A model generated the notes under the pieces. The model had not been told where the DNA came from and made no database searches. It was given only the letters and a program-made list of their open reading frames with translations. This document shows positions 25,431 through 34,432 of a stretch of 64,000 bases of DNA, piece by piece. Both the position numbers and the translations under genes were made by a program. This DNA comes from Gallibacterium melopsittaci. Its GTDB lineage: Bacteria; Pseudomonadota; Gammaproteobacteria; Enterobacterales; Pasteurellaceae. Each line of letters starts with the position of its first letter. The stretch's first letter is position 1. Where the stretch lies: NCBI RefSeq assembly GCF_042433085.1, contig NZ_JBHLWA010000013.1, forward strand, positions 71,489 through 135,488. The letters run 5' to 3'.

Positions 25431-26297
25431 TTAAAATTGGTATTCTGGCTCATTTTTGCATTGCGGAAAATTCTCTGCCATAAAATCGATAAAACTACGC
25501 ACTTTCGCACTCATAAACTCCCGATTCACATAAACTGCATATAAAGTATGTTTGCGGTTTGCTGGGTGAGGAATAATCTGTAATGTTCCTTGTTGTAATG
25601 CCGCTTCGCATAAATAGCCTGGTAAATACGCCACACCTTGCCCAGCTAAAGCAAGTTGATAGAGCATTAAAGTATTATCGCTAGCAATCGTATCTGTAAA
25701 TGGATGATTAAGATGAGTATAGGTCGGAACTAATCCTTTATGCTGCTCCCATAATTGTTCAGGCTGTTTCACAAATTCTGTTAAGTATTGTGGACTGGCT
25801 ACCCAATGGAACGCCATTGTCGCAATCGGTTTCACAATTAAATTATCTGATAAATGTGTAGTTACACGTAATGCTAAATCAAAACCTTGTCCGACTAAGT
25901 CTACCCGATGATTATCTAGAGAAAGTTGTAAATTCACTTTGGGATAACGTCGGCGATATTCGGCTAATAATTCAGCAAAGGAGGACGTTGCAAACCATAC
26001 TGGCATCGTTACTTTGAGTGTACCTTGCGGATGAATCGTTCCTTGACTCACAATCTGTTTCGCTTCCTCTAGATCATCTAAAGCAATCACACAACGTTGG
26101 TAATATTGTGCTCCCATCTCCGTCAAACTGAGCTTTCGACTTGTGCGATGCAAAAGTTTTGCTTGTAAATAATGCTCAAGATGCGATAAATGTTTACTCA
26201 CCATTGAGGTTGATAGATCCATTTTCTCTGCGGCTTTACTAAAACTACCGTTTTCTACTATTTGACGAAAAATTCGCATACTCTGTAATGTATCCAT
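25431..26297 (-). CDS. LysR-family transcriptional regulator
   Basis: A 288-residue regulator. The N-terminal winged HTH (MRIFRQIVENGSFSKAAEKMDLSTSMVSKHLSHLE) is typical, and the effector-binding domain (about 90-288) resembles the CrgA/AaeR-like subgroup (LRVTTHLSDNLIVKPIA; GIYLP-like GQGVAYLPGYL). It is divergent from doxX-azoR across 111 bp, so it probably controls those genes and itself. The inducer cannot be read from the sequence; quinones or electrophiles are a guess from the neighbour azoR. Confidence 0.88.
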   Translation of the reverse strand: MDTLQSMRIFRQIVENGSFSKAAEKMDLSTSMVSKHLSHLEHYLQAKLLHRTSRKLSLTEMGAQYYQRCVIALDDLEEAKQIVSQGTIHPQGTLKVTMPVWFATSSFAELLAEYRRRYPKVNLQLSLDNHRVDLVGQGFDLALRVTTHLSDNLIVKPIATMAFHWVASPQYLTEFVKQPEQLWEQHKGLVPTYTHLNHPFTDTIASDNTLMLYQLALAGQGVAYLPGYLCEAALQQGTLQIIPHPANRKHTLYAVYVNREFMSAKVRSFIDFMAENFPQCKNEPEYQF

Positions 26298-26334
26298 AAT
26301 TATTTCCTATTAAGAAAAAATACTTTTCTATAAA

Positions 26335-26355
26335 CGATATAGTTTTCCAATATCG
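26335..26355. promoter_or_regulatory. Inverted repeat between divergent lysR and doxX
   Basis: CGATAT (26335-26340) and ATATCG (26350-26355) are inverted copies separated by 9 bp in the divergent promoter region. LysR proteins typically bind such T-N11-A dyads. A role as the LysR operator is inferred. Confidence 0.4.
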
Positions 26356-26408
26356 AAATCAATATACTTAGCCACGTTTTGATTCACTAGATAAGAAAAG
26401 GATAACTT

Positions 26409-26807
26409 ATGACAATCTCACTACCATTGCACACTTATGCTTTAGCAATATTAAGAATTGTGGCTGGTTATACATTTTTACTACACGGTAGTGCCAAATT
26501 ATTTGCCTTACCACACGTTGCTAGTTTCGATGGTCTATCGGTTTTCTCTCTTTTAGGAATTGGTGGCATTCTTGAGTTATGCGGTGGTATTTTATTGGTA
26601 CTTGGTTTATTTTCTCGAGTAGTTGCTTTTATCCTATCAGGTGAAATGGCAGTTGCTTACTTTATGTTCCATGCTTCAACTTCAACATTTTTATTACCAC
26701 TATTGAATGGTGGTGAAGCAGCTGTATTATTCTGCTTTATCTTCCTTTATATTGCAGCAGCTGGCAGTGGTGCTTGGGCAGTAGATAATCTTAGAAAACA
26801 GGCATAA
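26409..26807 (+). CDS. DoxX-family membrane protein
   Basis: A 132-residue protein with four hydrophobic segments and the DoxX signatures RIVAGYTFLLHGSAKLFALP near the N terminus and GGILELCGGILLVLGLFSRVVAFIL in the middle. DoxX proteins are often encoded beside oxidoreductases in thiol or electrophile stress responses. Here it is followed after 43 bp by azoR and is divergent from a LysR gene. The exact role is unknown. Confidence 0.82.
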   Translation: MTISLPLHTYALAILRIVAGYTFLLHGSAKLFALPHVASFDGLSVFSLLGIGGILELCGGILLVLGLFSRVVAFILSGEMAVAYFMFHASTSTFLLPLLNGGEAAVLFCFIFLYIAAAGSGAWAVDNLRKQA

Positions 26808-26850
26808 TGAAATCAAATAATCATCTCACATTAAATTTGAGGAGTTTTTT

Positions 26851-27441
26851 ATGAGTAATGTTTTAGTTTTACGTACTTCTGTAAATGGACAAAATAGCTT
26901 TTCTAATCAACTTATTGATCAGTTTATCGCAAAAACAAAAGCAAAATGGCCTGAAGTTCAAATTGTTGATCGTGATTTAGATGCTAATCCAGTACCGCTG
27001 CTAAATAGCGAAACTGTGGCTGCTATTCGTGCTGGTGTTACCGATACTGAAGCACAACGCAATGCAATCGCACTATCAGAACAATTAATCGCTGAATTAA
27101 AAAATGCAGATTATATTGTATTAGGGTTACCACGTTATAACTTTACTACCCCTGCTACATTCAGAACTTATATTGATTATATTGCTCGTCCACGCATTAC
27201 ATTCCAATATGACGAAAACGGTCCAAAAGGATTATTACCAAATGTTCCAGTATTTGCTTTCGTTACGAGTGGTGGTGAGTATGCTGGTACTGAATTTGAT
27301 ACATTAAGCCCTTGGGTAAAACAAACTCTTGGTTTTGTTGGCTTATCAAACGTTGAATTTATTCATGTGGAAGGTTTAGCTTATAAAGCTGAAGAAGCCG
27401 TAGCAGCCGCTTCTGCTCGAATTGATGAAATTTTAAAATAA
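26851..27441 (+). CDS. azoR: FMN-dependent NADH-azoreductase / quinone reductase
   Basis: A 196-residue flavodoxin-fold oxidoreductase of the AzoR family, which reduces quinones and azo compounds with NAD(P)H and so protects against electrophiles. Visible motifs are the phosphate-binding start VLRTSVNGQNSFSNQL, LGLPRYNFTTPATFRTYIDYI (matching the MYNFxxP FMN motif) and RPRITFQYDENGPKGLL. TTGAGGAG precedes the ATG. Probably cotranscribed with doxX. Confidence 0.87.
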   Translation: MSNVLVLRTSVNGQNSFSNQLIDQFIAKTKAKWPEVQIVDRDLDANPVPLLNSETVAAIRAGVTDTEAQRNAIALSEQLIAELKNADYIVLGLPRYNFTTPATFRTYIDYIARPRITFQYDENGPKGLLPNVPVFAFVTSGGEYAGTEFDTLSPWVKQTLGFVGLSNVEFIHVEGLAYKAEEAVAAASARIDEILK

Positions 27442-27484
27442 AATAATCTTCAAATACCTCGAAAAAATTTAGGTTACTCATTTC

Positions 27485-27516
27485 ATCCCTCATATTAACA
27501 GTATGAGGGATTTACT
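27485..27516. terminator. Bidirectional terminator between azoR and lysR
   Basis: ATCCCTCATA (27485-27494) pairs perfectly with TATGAGGGAT (27502-27511) with a 7-nt loop. The plus-strand side continues TTACTTTA. It lies between convergent azoR and the second lysR gene. Confidence 0.8.
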
Positions 27517-28419
27517 TTATTTAAAGCGCCTGCCAACAATATCCACAAGTAAATCAAAAATAACTTTTACTCGAGTTGGTGTCACAGCTCGTTGTGGACG
27601 ATAAACATAAACTGGCCAATGATATTTTGGAATCTCGGCGAATAGTTCGACTAAATCTCCTGTTGCCAAATAAGGATCAACTAACCAATCTAATTGATGA
27701 GCAACCACTCGACCAGCTAATGCAGCTTGTAACGTAATATTCCCTTCGCTACCAATAAACTGCGGACGATTTGGTGTAAATTGTATTTGCTCATTAAGAT
27801 ACCAACTCCATACTCTTCCCGTATTACCATCAAAAATAGCAGATAACGGAAAATTTCTTTGTAAATCTAATACATCTGTTGGTATTCCATATTTTGTTAA
27901 TAAACTAGGAGCAGCTACAATTTTCTCTGTGACTTCGCCTACTTTACGCGTAATCATACGTCCGTCAGAAAAATTACCAATCCGAATCCCCAAATCAATT
28001 TGTGCTTGAATGGCATTCATACGAATTTCACTTTTATGCCAATCCAGCATTAAATCTGGGTAAGGTGCGATTGCTGCTAACAGTTCTTGTAAAATATGTT
28101 CTTGATCAGGTAATTCTGGTAAAGTAATCCGCACTAACCCAGACATATCTTGATTATGCCTACGCCGAGTAGGTGCAAATAAACGTTCTGTTTCATCTAA
28201 TAATTGCTTAGCTTGCGGTAAAAATTGCTGCCCAAATTCTGTCAACTTAATTTGACGAGTATTACGTTGGAATAGAGGTTCAGCTAAATGATCCTCTAGT
28301 TCAGCAATAATGCGAGTGACAACAGGCGGAGAAATTGCTAACCGATTTGCTGTTTCTTTAAATTGCAACGTTTCTGCTGCAACACAAAAAACTTTCAATG
28401 CTTCTAATTTATTTAACAT
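27517..28419 (-). CDS. LysR-family transcriptional regulator
   Basis: A 300-residue regulator with an N-terminal HTH (EALKVFCVAAETLQFKETANRLAISPPVVTRIIAELEDHL) and a LysR substrate-binding domain (IRIGNFSDGRMITRKVGEV). It is divergent from the yahK-like alcohol dehydrogenase gene across 117 bp and probably regulates it. It is only distantly similar to the LysR protein at 25431. Confidence 0.88.
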   Translation of the reverse strand: MLNKLEALKVFCVAAETLQFKETANRLAISPPVVTRIIAELEDHLAEPLFQRNTRQIKLTEFGQQFLPQAKQLLDETERLFAPTRRRHNQDMSGLVRITLPELPDQEHILQELLAAIAPYPDLMLDWHKSEIRMNAIQAQIDLGIRIGNFSDGRMITRKVGEVTEKIVAAPSLLTKYGIPTDVLDLQRNFPLSAIFDGNTGRVWSWYLNEQIQFTPNRPQFIGSEGNITLQAALAGRVVAHQLDWLVDPYLATGDLVELFAEIPKYHWPVYVYRPQRAVTPTRVKVIFDLLVDIVGRRFK

Positions 28420-28536
28420 AGTTTCTATTTTAGGAATTATGAAATTCTAATTAATAAATTTAATAGAAATAATAATTATCGTACCATATTTACATCTAAT
28501 TCATTTCATCATTTATATATGTTTTAGGAGAAAACT

Positions 28537-29577
28537 ATGACAAAAGCATATGGTGCTTATGCAGCAGATAAGCCTTTAGAACCGTTAACAATTACTCGTC
28601 GTGCCACTGGACATCATGATGTAAAAATTGAGATCGCTTATTGTGGTGTATGTCATTCTGATTTACATACAGTTCGTTCTGAATGGGCAGGAACCTTATA
28701 TCCTTGTGTACCTGGACATGAAATTGTTGGTCGAGTAACTGAAGTTGGTCATCATGTTTCTAAATTCAAAGTGGGCGATCTTGTTGGTGTTGGTTGTATG
28801 GTCGATAGTTGTCGTGAATGTGATGACTGTAAAGAAGGATTAGAAAACTATTGTGAACATATGGTTGGCACTTATAATGGTCCAACACAAGATGCACCAG
28901 GACATACTTTAGGTGGATACTCACAACAAATTGTTGTTGATGAAAACTATGTATTAAAAATTAAACATAGTGCAGATCAATTAGCCGCTGTGGCACCATT
29001 ACTTTGTGCTGGAATTACAACCTATTCACCACTTCGTCATTGGAATGTTGGTCCTGGCAAAAAAGTTGGTGTCGTTGGTATCGGTGGTTTAGGACATATG
29101 GGGATTAAGCTTGCTCATGCAATGGGTGCTTATGTTGTTGCATTCACTACTTCTGAATCGAAAAAAGCAGAAGCACATAAATTAGGTGCAGATGAAGTTG
29201 TGGTTTCCAAAGATCCTGAACAAATGGCAAAACATACTAAAAGTTTTGATTTCATTTTAAATACTGTCGCTGCATCACATAATCTAGATATTTTTACTGC
29301 ATTATTAAAACGTGATGGCACAATGACATTAGTTGGTGTACCTGCGGATCCACATCAATCACCAAATGTTTCTATTTTAATTGGTAAACGAGCAGCTATT
29401 GCAGGCTCTATGATTGGTGGTATTGCTGAAACACAAGAAATGCTCGATTTCTGTGCTGAACATAATATCGTAGCCGATATTGAATTGATTAAAGCAGAAC
29501 AAATTAATGAAGCATATGAACGTATGTTAAAAGGAGATGTAAAATATCGTTTTGTAATCGATAGTAGTACATTATAA
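28537..29577 (+). CDS. yahK: Zinc-dependent alcohol dehydrogenase / aldehyde reductase
   Basis: A 346-residue medium-chain dehydrogenase closely matching E. coli YahK, an NADPH-dependent aldehyde reductase. Catalytic zinc ligands are in IAYCGVCHSDLH and PGHEIVG; the structural zinc site is SCRECDDCKEGLENYC. The Rossmann motif is GVVGIGGLGHMGIKLAHAMGA. The conserved C-terminal MIGGIAETQEMLDFCAEHN also fits the YahK/cinnamyl-alcohol-dehydrogenase branch. AGGAG lies 8 bp upstream of the ATG. Monocistronic, with a divergent LysR gene and its own terminator. Confidence 0.9.
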   Translation: MTKAYGAYAADKPLEPLTITRRATGHHDVKIEIAYCGVCHSDLHTVRSEWAGTLYPCVPGHEIVGRVTEVGHHVSKFKVGDLVGVGCMVDSCRECDDCKEGLENYCEHMVGTYNGPTQDAPGHTLGGYSQQIVVDENYVLKIKHSADQLAAVAPLLCAGITTYSPLRHWNVGPGKKVGVVGIGGLGHMGIKLAHAMGAYVVAFTTSESKKAEAHKLGADEVVVSKDPEQMAKHTKSFDFILNTVAASHNLDIFTALLKRDGTMTLVGVPADPHQSPNVSILIGKRAAIAGSMIGGIAETQEMLDFCAEHNIVADIELIKAEQINEAYERMLKGDVKYRFVIDSSTL

Positions 29578-29614
29578 CCATAAAAAGTGCTCTCTCACGC
29601 ACTTATAAATATAA

Positions 29615-29640
29615 AAGGACTGGCTTATTCCAGTCCTTCT
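29615..29640. terminator. Terminator between yahK and asnB
   Basis: AAGGACTGG (29615-29623) pairs with CCAGTCCTT (29630-29638) around CTTATT. A weaker AAGTGC/GCACTT hairpin precedes it at about 29585-29604. It serves yahK and probably the convergent asnB, where the minus-strand side is followed by TTTATATTTATAAG. Confidence 0.85.
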
Positions 29641-29650
29641 ATTTGATGAA

Positions 29651-31234
29651 TTATTTACCACTATCCCCATAGTTGCCTAAAACACGTGCACTTGGATCGT
29701 TGACATTACAGCCTTCCCATTCCTTATTTGGCATCCAGAAATCTTTAATCCAATGACTTTGTCCTGGGTAAAACTTCTCAAAAATATCACGATAGAGTAA
29801 AGATTCTTTAGTAAATGGCGTACCATACGGATATTTTTCTGCTGCTTTTGCTAAATCTTCGTCACTATATTTGCTTTCTGCATAGGCTTTTAAATGATCA
29901 ACCATTGAATGCCCAACGGCATCACTAAATGCGGCTTTTTCACGATAAAGAATACTATCTGGTAAATAGTCTGTCCCCTCAAAAGCACGGCGTAATAAAT
30001 ACTTACCTTTGTTGTAAACATTCATTTTCTTTTCAGGATTGATACTCATTGCATAATCAACAAAATCAATATCACCAAAAGGTACACGAGCTTCTAACGA
30101 ATTAGCAGCTAAACAACGGTCAGCACGTAATACATCATACATATAGAGTTCACGGATACGTTTTTGTGCTTCTTTTTGGAATTCTGCTGCATTTGGCGCA
30201 AAATCGGTATATTTATAACCAAAAATTTCATCACTCACTTCACCCGTAAGCAGTACTTTTAGATCTGTCTGTTCGTGAATATATTTACAAACTAAGTACA
30301 TACCAATACTGGCTCGAATAGTTGTAATATCCCATGTTTCTAAATGCCAAATAACTTTTTCTAATGCAGCAAGAACTTCATCTTTCGTCATAATCACTTC
30401 AGTATGTTCTGAACCAAGATAATCCGCCACCTCTTTCGCATATTTCAAATCGATTGGATCGGTATCCATACCAATTGCAAAAGTTTTAATTGGTTTATCT
30501 AAATGTTTTTGTGCAATTGCACAGACTAATGAAGAATCTAAGCCACCACTTAATAAAAAGCCTAATGGTGCATCAGAATGTAAACGTTTAATAACGGCTC
30601 TTTCTAATTTGGTACGTAATGTACTAGTAATGGTATCTAAATCTTGATCTACTACAACTTTAGGATCAGCAATATCGTTATAACAAATAAATTCACCATT
30701 GAGATAATAATGTCCTGGAGGGAAAGGATGAATATCTTGGCACCAATCTATTAAACCTTTTGCTTCAGAGGCAAAAGCAATCTCACCTGTTTCTTTATCA
30801 TAACCATAAAACATTGGACGGATACCTATCGGATCACGACCAGCAATTAATGTCCCAGTATTACTATCCTTTAAAACTAACGCAAATTCGGCATCCAACA
30901 TTTTCATCATTACATCAACGCCTACACGTTGATATAACGGGATTAATACTTCGCAGTCACTGCCTGAATGGAAGGTATAACTTGAGGATAAAAGTTGTTT
31001 TAATTCTGTGTAATTGTACACTTCACCATTACAGATAAGCGAAATTCCCTCATATTGGAACGGCTGATTACCTTGTGAACTCAAATCCATAATCGATAAA
31101 CGATGGAAGCCCCAAGTTGCTCCCTCTGCATAAATAACAGCTTGATGATCTGGTCCACGATGAAAAATATGATCGAAACTACGTTTAAATGCTTCTGATG
31201 GCTGAGCCGAAGCTGAAAATACAAATCCACACAT
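29651..31234 (-). CDS. asnB: Asparagine synthetase B, glutamine-hydrolysing
   Basis: Makes asparagine from aspartate, glutamine and ATP. The 527-residue protein has an N-terminal glutaminase domain with nucleophile Cys2 (MCGF), the binding motifs RLSIMDL and CNGEVYNY, and a synthetase domain with PP-loop LLSGGLDSS (228-235) and TTIRASIGMYL. The usual synthetase motif SGEGxDExFGGY reads TGEVSDEIFGYKY here (residues 330-342), a noticeable departure. The length is slightly below E. coli AsnB (554). Minus strand, single gene, facing yahK. Confidence 0.9.
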   Translation of the reverse strand: MCGFVFSASAQPSEAFKRSFDHIFHRGPDHQAVIYAEGATWGFHRLSIMDLSSQGNQPFQYEGISLICNGEVYNYTELKQLLSSSYTFHSGSDCEVLIPLYQRVGVDVMMKMLDAEFALVLKDSNTGTLIAGRDPIGIRPMFYGYDKETGEIAFASEAKGLIDWCQDIHPFPPGHYYLNGEFICYNDIADPKVVVDQDLDTITSTLRTKLERAVIKRLHSDAPLGFLLSGGLDSSLVCAIAQKHLDKPIKTFAIGMDTDPIDLKYAKEVADYLGSEHTEVIMTKDEVLAALEKVIWHLETWDITTIRASIGMYLVCKYIHEQTDLKVLLTGEVSDEIFGYKYTDFAPNAAEFQKEAQKRIRELYMYDVLRADRCLAANSLEARVPFGDIDFVDYAMSINPEKKMNVYNKGKYLLRRAFEGTDYLPDSILYREKAAFSDAVGHSMVDHLKAYAESKYSDEDLAKAAEKYPYGTPFTKESLLYRDIFEKFYPGQSHWIKDFWMPNKEWEGCNVNDPSARVLGNYGDSGK

Positions 31235-31492
31235 ACAAAAAACCTCTTTTGATATAAATTGAATTATTTCTAGCTAGTATAGATAAAAAATAATTTTTAT
31301 CTACCATTTTTAGCAAAAAAACAATAAATTTTTTATAATTAAAAACATTTGTATAGATTTTATTTAAAATAATAGGTGTTTTTTTGAATTTTATGAAGTT
31401 TATTCCTAAAAAATAGATCATTATTGATTGGTGATTACATTGGTTTTCGTTATAGTAACGTCCACAACTTCTCATTCAACAAAGGAAAAACT

Positions 31493-31720
31493 ATGCTTTC
31501 TTGCCCACATTGTGAGAAAAAAGTCAATGAAGAATTAACTCACTGCCCTTTTTGCCAAACAGCGTTACATGACGAAGCGGCAAAACAAGTTTATCAACAA
31601 CGCTTAGCCCAAGATATTGATCACCGAAAAGCAATGAATAAACAAAATGCAAAAGTACAAATTACTTGGTTTATTATCTTTACTATTGTCATTGCAGGTT
31701 TGTTATGGTGGAAAAATTAA
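31493..31720 (+). CDS. Small zinc-ribbon membrane protein
   Basis: A 75-residue protein with an N-terminal double CxxC zinc ribbon (CPHCEKKVNEELTHCPFC), a charged helical middle and one C-terminal membrane segment (TWFIIFTIVIAGLLWW). ATG 31493 is chosen because AAAGGA lies just upstream and the zinc ribbon starts immediately; an in-frame start at 31424 would add 23 unrelated residues. Function unknown. It is divergent from asnB and followed by a clear terminator. Confidence 0.75.
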   Translation: MLSCPHCEKKVNEELTHCPFCQTALHDEAAKQVYQQRLAQDIDHRKAMNKQNAKVQITWFIIFTIVIAGLLWWKN

Positions 31721-31743
31721 CTATTTCGCATACTACTAACATA

Positions 31744-31769
31744 AAAAACGGACACTTAGGTCCGTTTTT
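31744..31769. terminator. Terminator between zinc-ribbon gene and accC
   Basis: AAAACGGAC (31745-31753) pairs with GTCCGTTTT (31760-31768) around ACTTAG, with A and T tracts on the two sides, so it can act on both convergent transcripts. Confidence 0.9.
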
Positions 31770-31821
31770 CAATCATTTATGTGGTAGACAAATAAAAATT
31801 GATACGTTACCAATTTTTTAT

Positions 31822-33168
31822 TTACTCATTTAATCCTAGTTTTTTCTCTAGGTAATGGATATTTGTTCCACCTTTTTGGAAGTTTTTATCAGATAGGATC
31901 ATTTCATGTAATGGAATATTAGTTTTGATCCCTTCAATAATGGTTTCATTCAATGCCGTTTGCATGCGACGAATGGCCACCTGACGATCTTCACCATAAC
32001 TGATCAATTTACCAATCATTGAATCATAATTAGGTGGAACAGTATAACCACCGTAAATATGTGAATCCCAACGAATACCAAAACCACCTGGTGAATGAAG
32101 ATGCTCGATTTTACCTGGCGATGGTAAGAAAGTAGATGGATCTTCTGCATTAATACGACATTCAATCGCATGACCACGCACTTTAATATCTTCCTGTTTG
32201 AATGACAGTGGTAATCCTGCTGCAATGCGTAATTGTTCTTTCACTAAATCTACGCCAGTAATCATTTCTGTAACTGGGTGTTCTACTTGAATACGTGTAT
32301 TCATTTCAATGAAATAGAATTCGCCATTTTCATAGAGAAATTCAAATGTACCCGCACCACGATAACCAATTTCTTTACAAGCATTTGCACAACGCTCACC
32401 AATATGACGACGCATTTCTTCAGTAATACCTGGTGCTGGTGCTTCTTCTACAACTTTTTGATGACGACGTTGCATTGAACAATCACGCTCTGCGAGATAA
32501 ATCGCATTACCATGTGTATCCGCTAAGACTTGAATTTCAATATGGCGAGGATTTTCTAAATATTTCTCCATATACACCATATCATTATTGAACGCCGCTT
32601 TTGCTTCCGCCTTGGTCATCGCAATCGCTTCTTCTAACGCACTTTCTTGACGAACCACACGCATACCACGACCGCCGCCGCCGCCAGAAGCTTTGATAAT
32701 AATTGGATAACCAATACGTTTTGCAATCTCTTTATTCTTATTAATATCACGACCTAATGGTCCATCTGATCCTGGTACGCAAGGAACGCCTGCTTTTTTC
32801 ATTGCCTCAATCGCAGAGACCTTATCCCCCATTAAGCGAATAACATCAGCTGTTGGACCAATAAAAATAAAACCCGAACGTTCTACTTGCTCAGCAAAAT
32901 CTGCATTCTCAGATAAAAAACCATAGCCAGGGTGAATGGCATCTGCACCAGTTACCTCAGCAGCGGCAATAATTGCTGGAATATTTAAATAGCTCTTTGC
33001 TGAAGGTGCAGGTCCAATACATACCGTTTCATCTGCAAGTAGCACATGTTTCAACATACGATCTGCTGTGGAATGAACAGCTACCGTTGCGATATTTAAT
33101 TCTTTACAGGCCCGTAAAATACGCAATGCTATCTCACCACGGTTGGCAATAACCACTTTCTCTAACAT
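31822..33168 (-). CDS. accC: Acetyl-CoA carboxylase, biotin carboxylase subunit
   Basis: Carboxylates the biotin on AccB with bicarbonate and ATP, the first step of fatty acid synthesis. The 448-residue ATP-grasp protein has KVVIANRGEIALRILRACKE at the N terminus, the glycine-rich loop KASGGGGGRGMR, RDCSMQRRHQKVVEEAPAP and the catalytic MNTRIQVEHPVTE. It is last of the aroQ-accB-accC cluster, 69 bp after accB. Confidence 0.97.
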   Translation of the reverse strand: MLEKVVIANRGEIALRILRACKELNIATVAVHSTADRMLKHVLLADETVCIGPAPSAKSYLNIPAIIAAAEVTGADAIHPGYGFLSENADFAEQVERSGFIFIGPTADVIRLMGDKVSAIEAMKKAGVPCVPGSDGPLGRDINKNKEIAKRIGYPIIIKASGGGGGRGMRVVRQESALEEAIAMTKAEAKAAFNNDMVYMEKYLENPRHIEIQVLADTHGNAIYLAERDCSMQRRHQKVVEEAPAPGITEEMRRHIGERCANACKEIGYRGAGTFEFLYENGEFYFIEMNTRIQVEHPVTEMITGVDLVKEQLRIAAGLPLSFKQEDIKVRGHAIECRINAEDPSTFLPSPGKIEHLHSPGGFGIRWDSHIYGGYTVPPNYDSMIGKLISYGEDRQVAIRRMQTALNETIIEGIKTNIPLHEMILSDKNFQKGGTNIHYLEKKLGLNE

Positions 33169-33237
33169 AACTTATATCCATGAGTTAAAATTTAACGACA
33201 CAATTAGGGAAATCGTTGTATCGCATATTGACGGAGT

Positions 33238-33699
33238 TTATTCAATAACAATTAATTGTTCGTCAAACTCTACTGCATCACCATCATTGACTAAAATCGC
33301 TTTAACAACACCTGCTTTATCAGATTCAATACGATTCATCATTTTCATTGCTTCAACAATGCAAAGGGTATCCCCAACTTTAACGGTTTTACCAACTTCA
33401 ACAAACGGAGCAGCATCTGGACTTGGGCTACGGTAGAATGTACCCACCATTGGAGAACGAATAATATGACCAGAAACAGCTTCCTTAGCTTCTGGTTGCA
33501 CAGATTTTGCTGTTGAATCAGCGACCGCAGGAGCTACTGGCTGAGGAACTACAATCGATTGAGGCATTACTGGTGCTGGTGCGGCAACAACATTACCACG
33601 ACTAATACGTACTGATTCTTCACCTTCGGAAATTTCAATTTCCATGATGCCTGATTCTTCAACCAATTCGATAAGTTTTTTAATTTTACGAATATCCAT
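33238..33699 (-). CDS. accB: Biotin carboxyl carrier protein
   Basis: Carries the carboxybiotin of acetyl-CoA carboxylase. In this 153-residue protein the N terminus (MDIRKIKKLIELVEESGI) is a typical AccB helix, followed by a Pro/Ala/Val-rich linker (about 35-78) and the C-terminal biotinyl domain with EAMKMM, the biotinylated Lys being residue 119. It lies between aroQ and accC, the usual Pasteurellaceae order. Confidence 0.97.
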   Translation of the reverse strand: MDIRKIKKLIELVEESGIMEIEISEGEESVRISRGNVVAAPAPVMPQSIVVPQPVAPAVADSTAKSVQPEAKEAVSGHIIRSPMVGTFYRSPSPDAAPFVEVGKTVKVGDTLCIVEAMKMMNRIESDKAGVVKAILVNDGDAVEFDEQLIVIE

Positions 33700-33758
33700 A
33701 GTTTGATCCGTTATAAGTTAATGTTTAATCGACAAACCACTAAATACTGTGGCAATGA

Positions 33759-34211
33759 TTAATTTGCTTGTTGCTGTTGCAAATGTGCAACTGCAAACTG
33801 TAACGCATATTGATATCCCGCCGCACCTAAACCACAAATCACACCAACAGCAACATCACTTAGGTATGAATGATGACGGAAAGGTTCTCGACGATGAATA
33901 TTGGAAAGATGAATTTCCACAAAAGGAATTTCAACTGATAATAGAGCATCTCGCAGTGCTACACTCGTATGCGTAAACGCTGCTGGATTAATCAAAATAA
34001 AATCCACGATACCTAAACTTTCATGGATTTTATTAATAAGTTTCTCTTCACTGTTAGATTGAAAACACGTCAGTTCCACATCGTATTGTGCTGCAGCTTG
34101 TTGTAGATTACTCTCAATATCTTGTAATGTCTGTTTACCATAATGTTTAGGTTCTCTTTTCCCTAACATATTTAAATTTGGCCCATTTAACAGCAAAATA
34201 CGAAATGACAT
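33759..34211 (-). CDS. aroQ: 3-dehydroquinate dehydratase, type II
   Basis: Converts 3-dehydroquinate to 3-dehydroshikimate in the shikimate pathway. The 150-residue protein shows the type II motifs LLLNGPNLNMLGKREP with the flexible-loop Arg, FILINPAAFTHTSVALRDAL and PFVEIHLSNIHRREPFRHHS. The start at 34211 (MSFRILLL) is preferred: AGAGGGA sits 5 bp upstream, whereas an in-frame ATG at 34226 would overlap that ribosome-binding site. First gene of the aroQ-accB-accC cluster. Confidence 0.95.
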   Translation of the reverse strand: MSFRILLLNGPNLNMLGKREPKHYGKQTLQDIESNLQQAAAQYDVELTCFQSNSEEKLINKIHESLGIVDFILINPAAFTHTSVALRDALLSVEIPFVEIHLSNIHRREPFRHHSYLSDVAVGVICGLGAAGYQYALQFAVAHLQQQQAN

Positions 34212-34432
34212 AGTTTCCCTCTTCATTTTCTAAATGAAAGCCAACATTATAATGTTTTTCTCGAAAATCGCAGCATTTATCTGCTCGTACCACTCAATTT
34301 ATTCTAAATTTCCTTAAAATTGTTCGTTTTCTTCCCATTAGCAATAAAATAATTTCACAGAAAAAAGAGATTTCCTTTAACACCTGTCTATAAAGAAGGG
34401 GTAAGATAGATATCTCAACAAGGAGTATTATT

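Noticed and set aside
34212..34226. Upstream ATG for aroQ
   Set aside because: It would overlap the AGAGGGA ribosome-binding site used by the ATG at 34211 and adds five unconserved residues.
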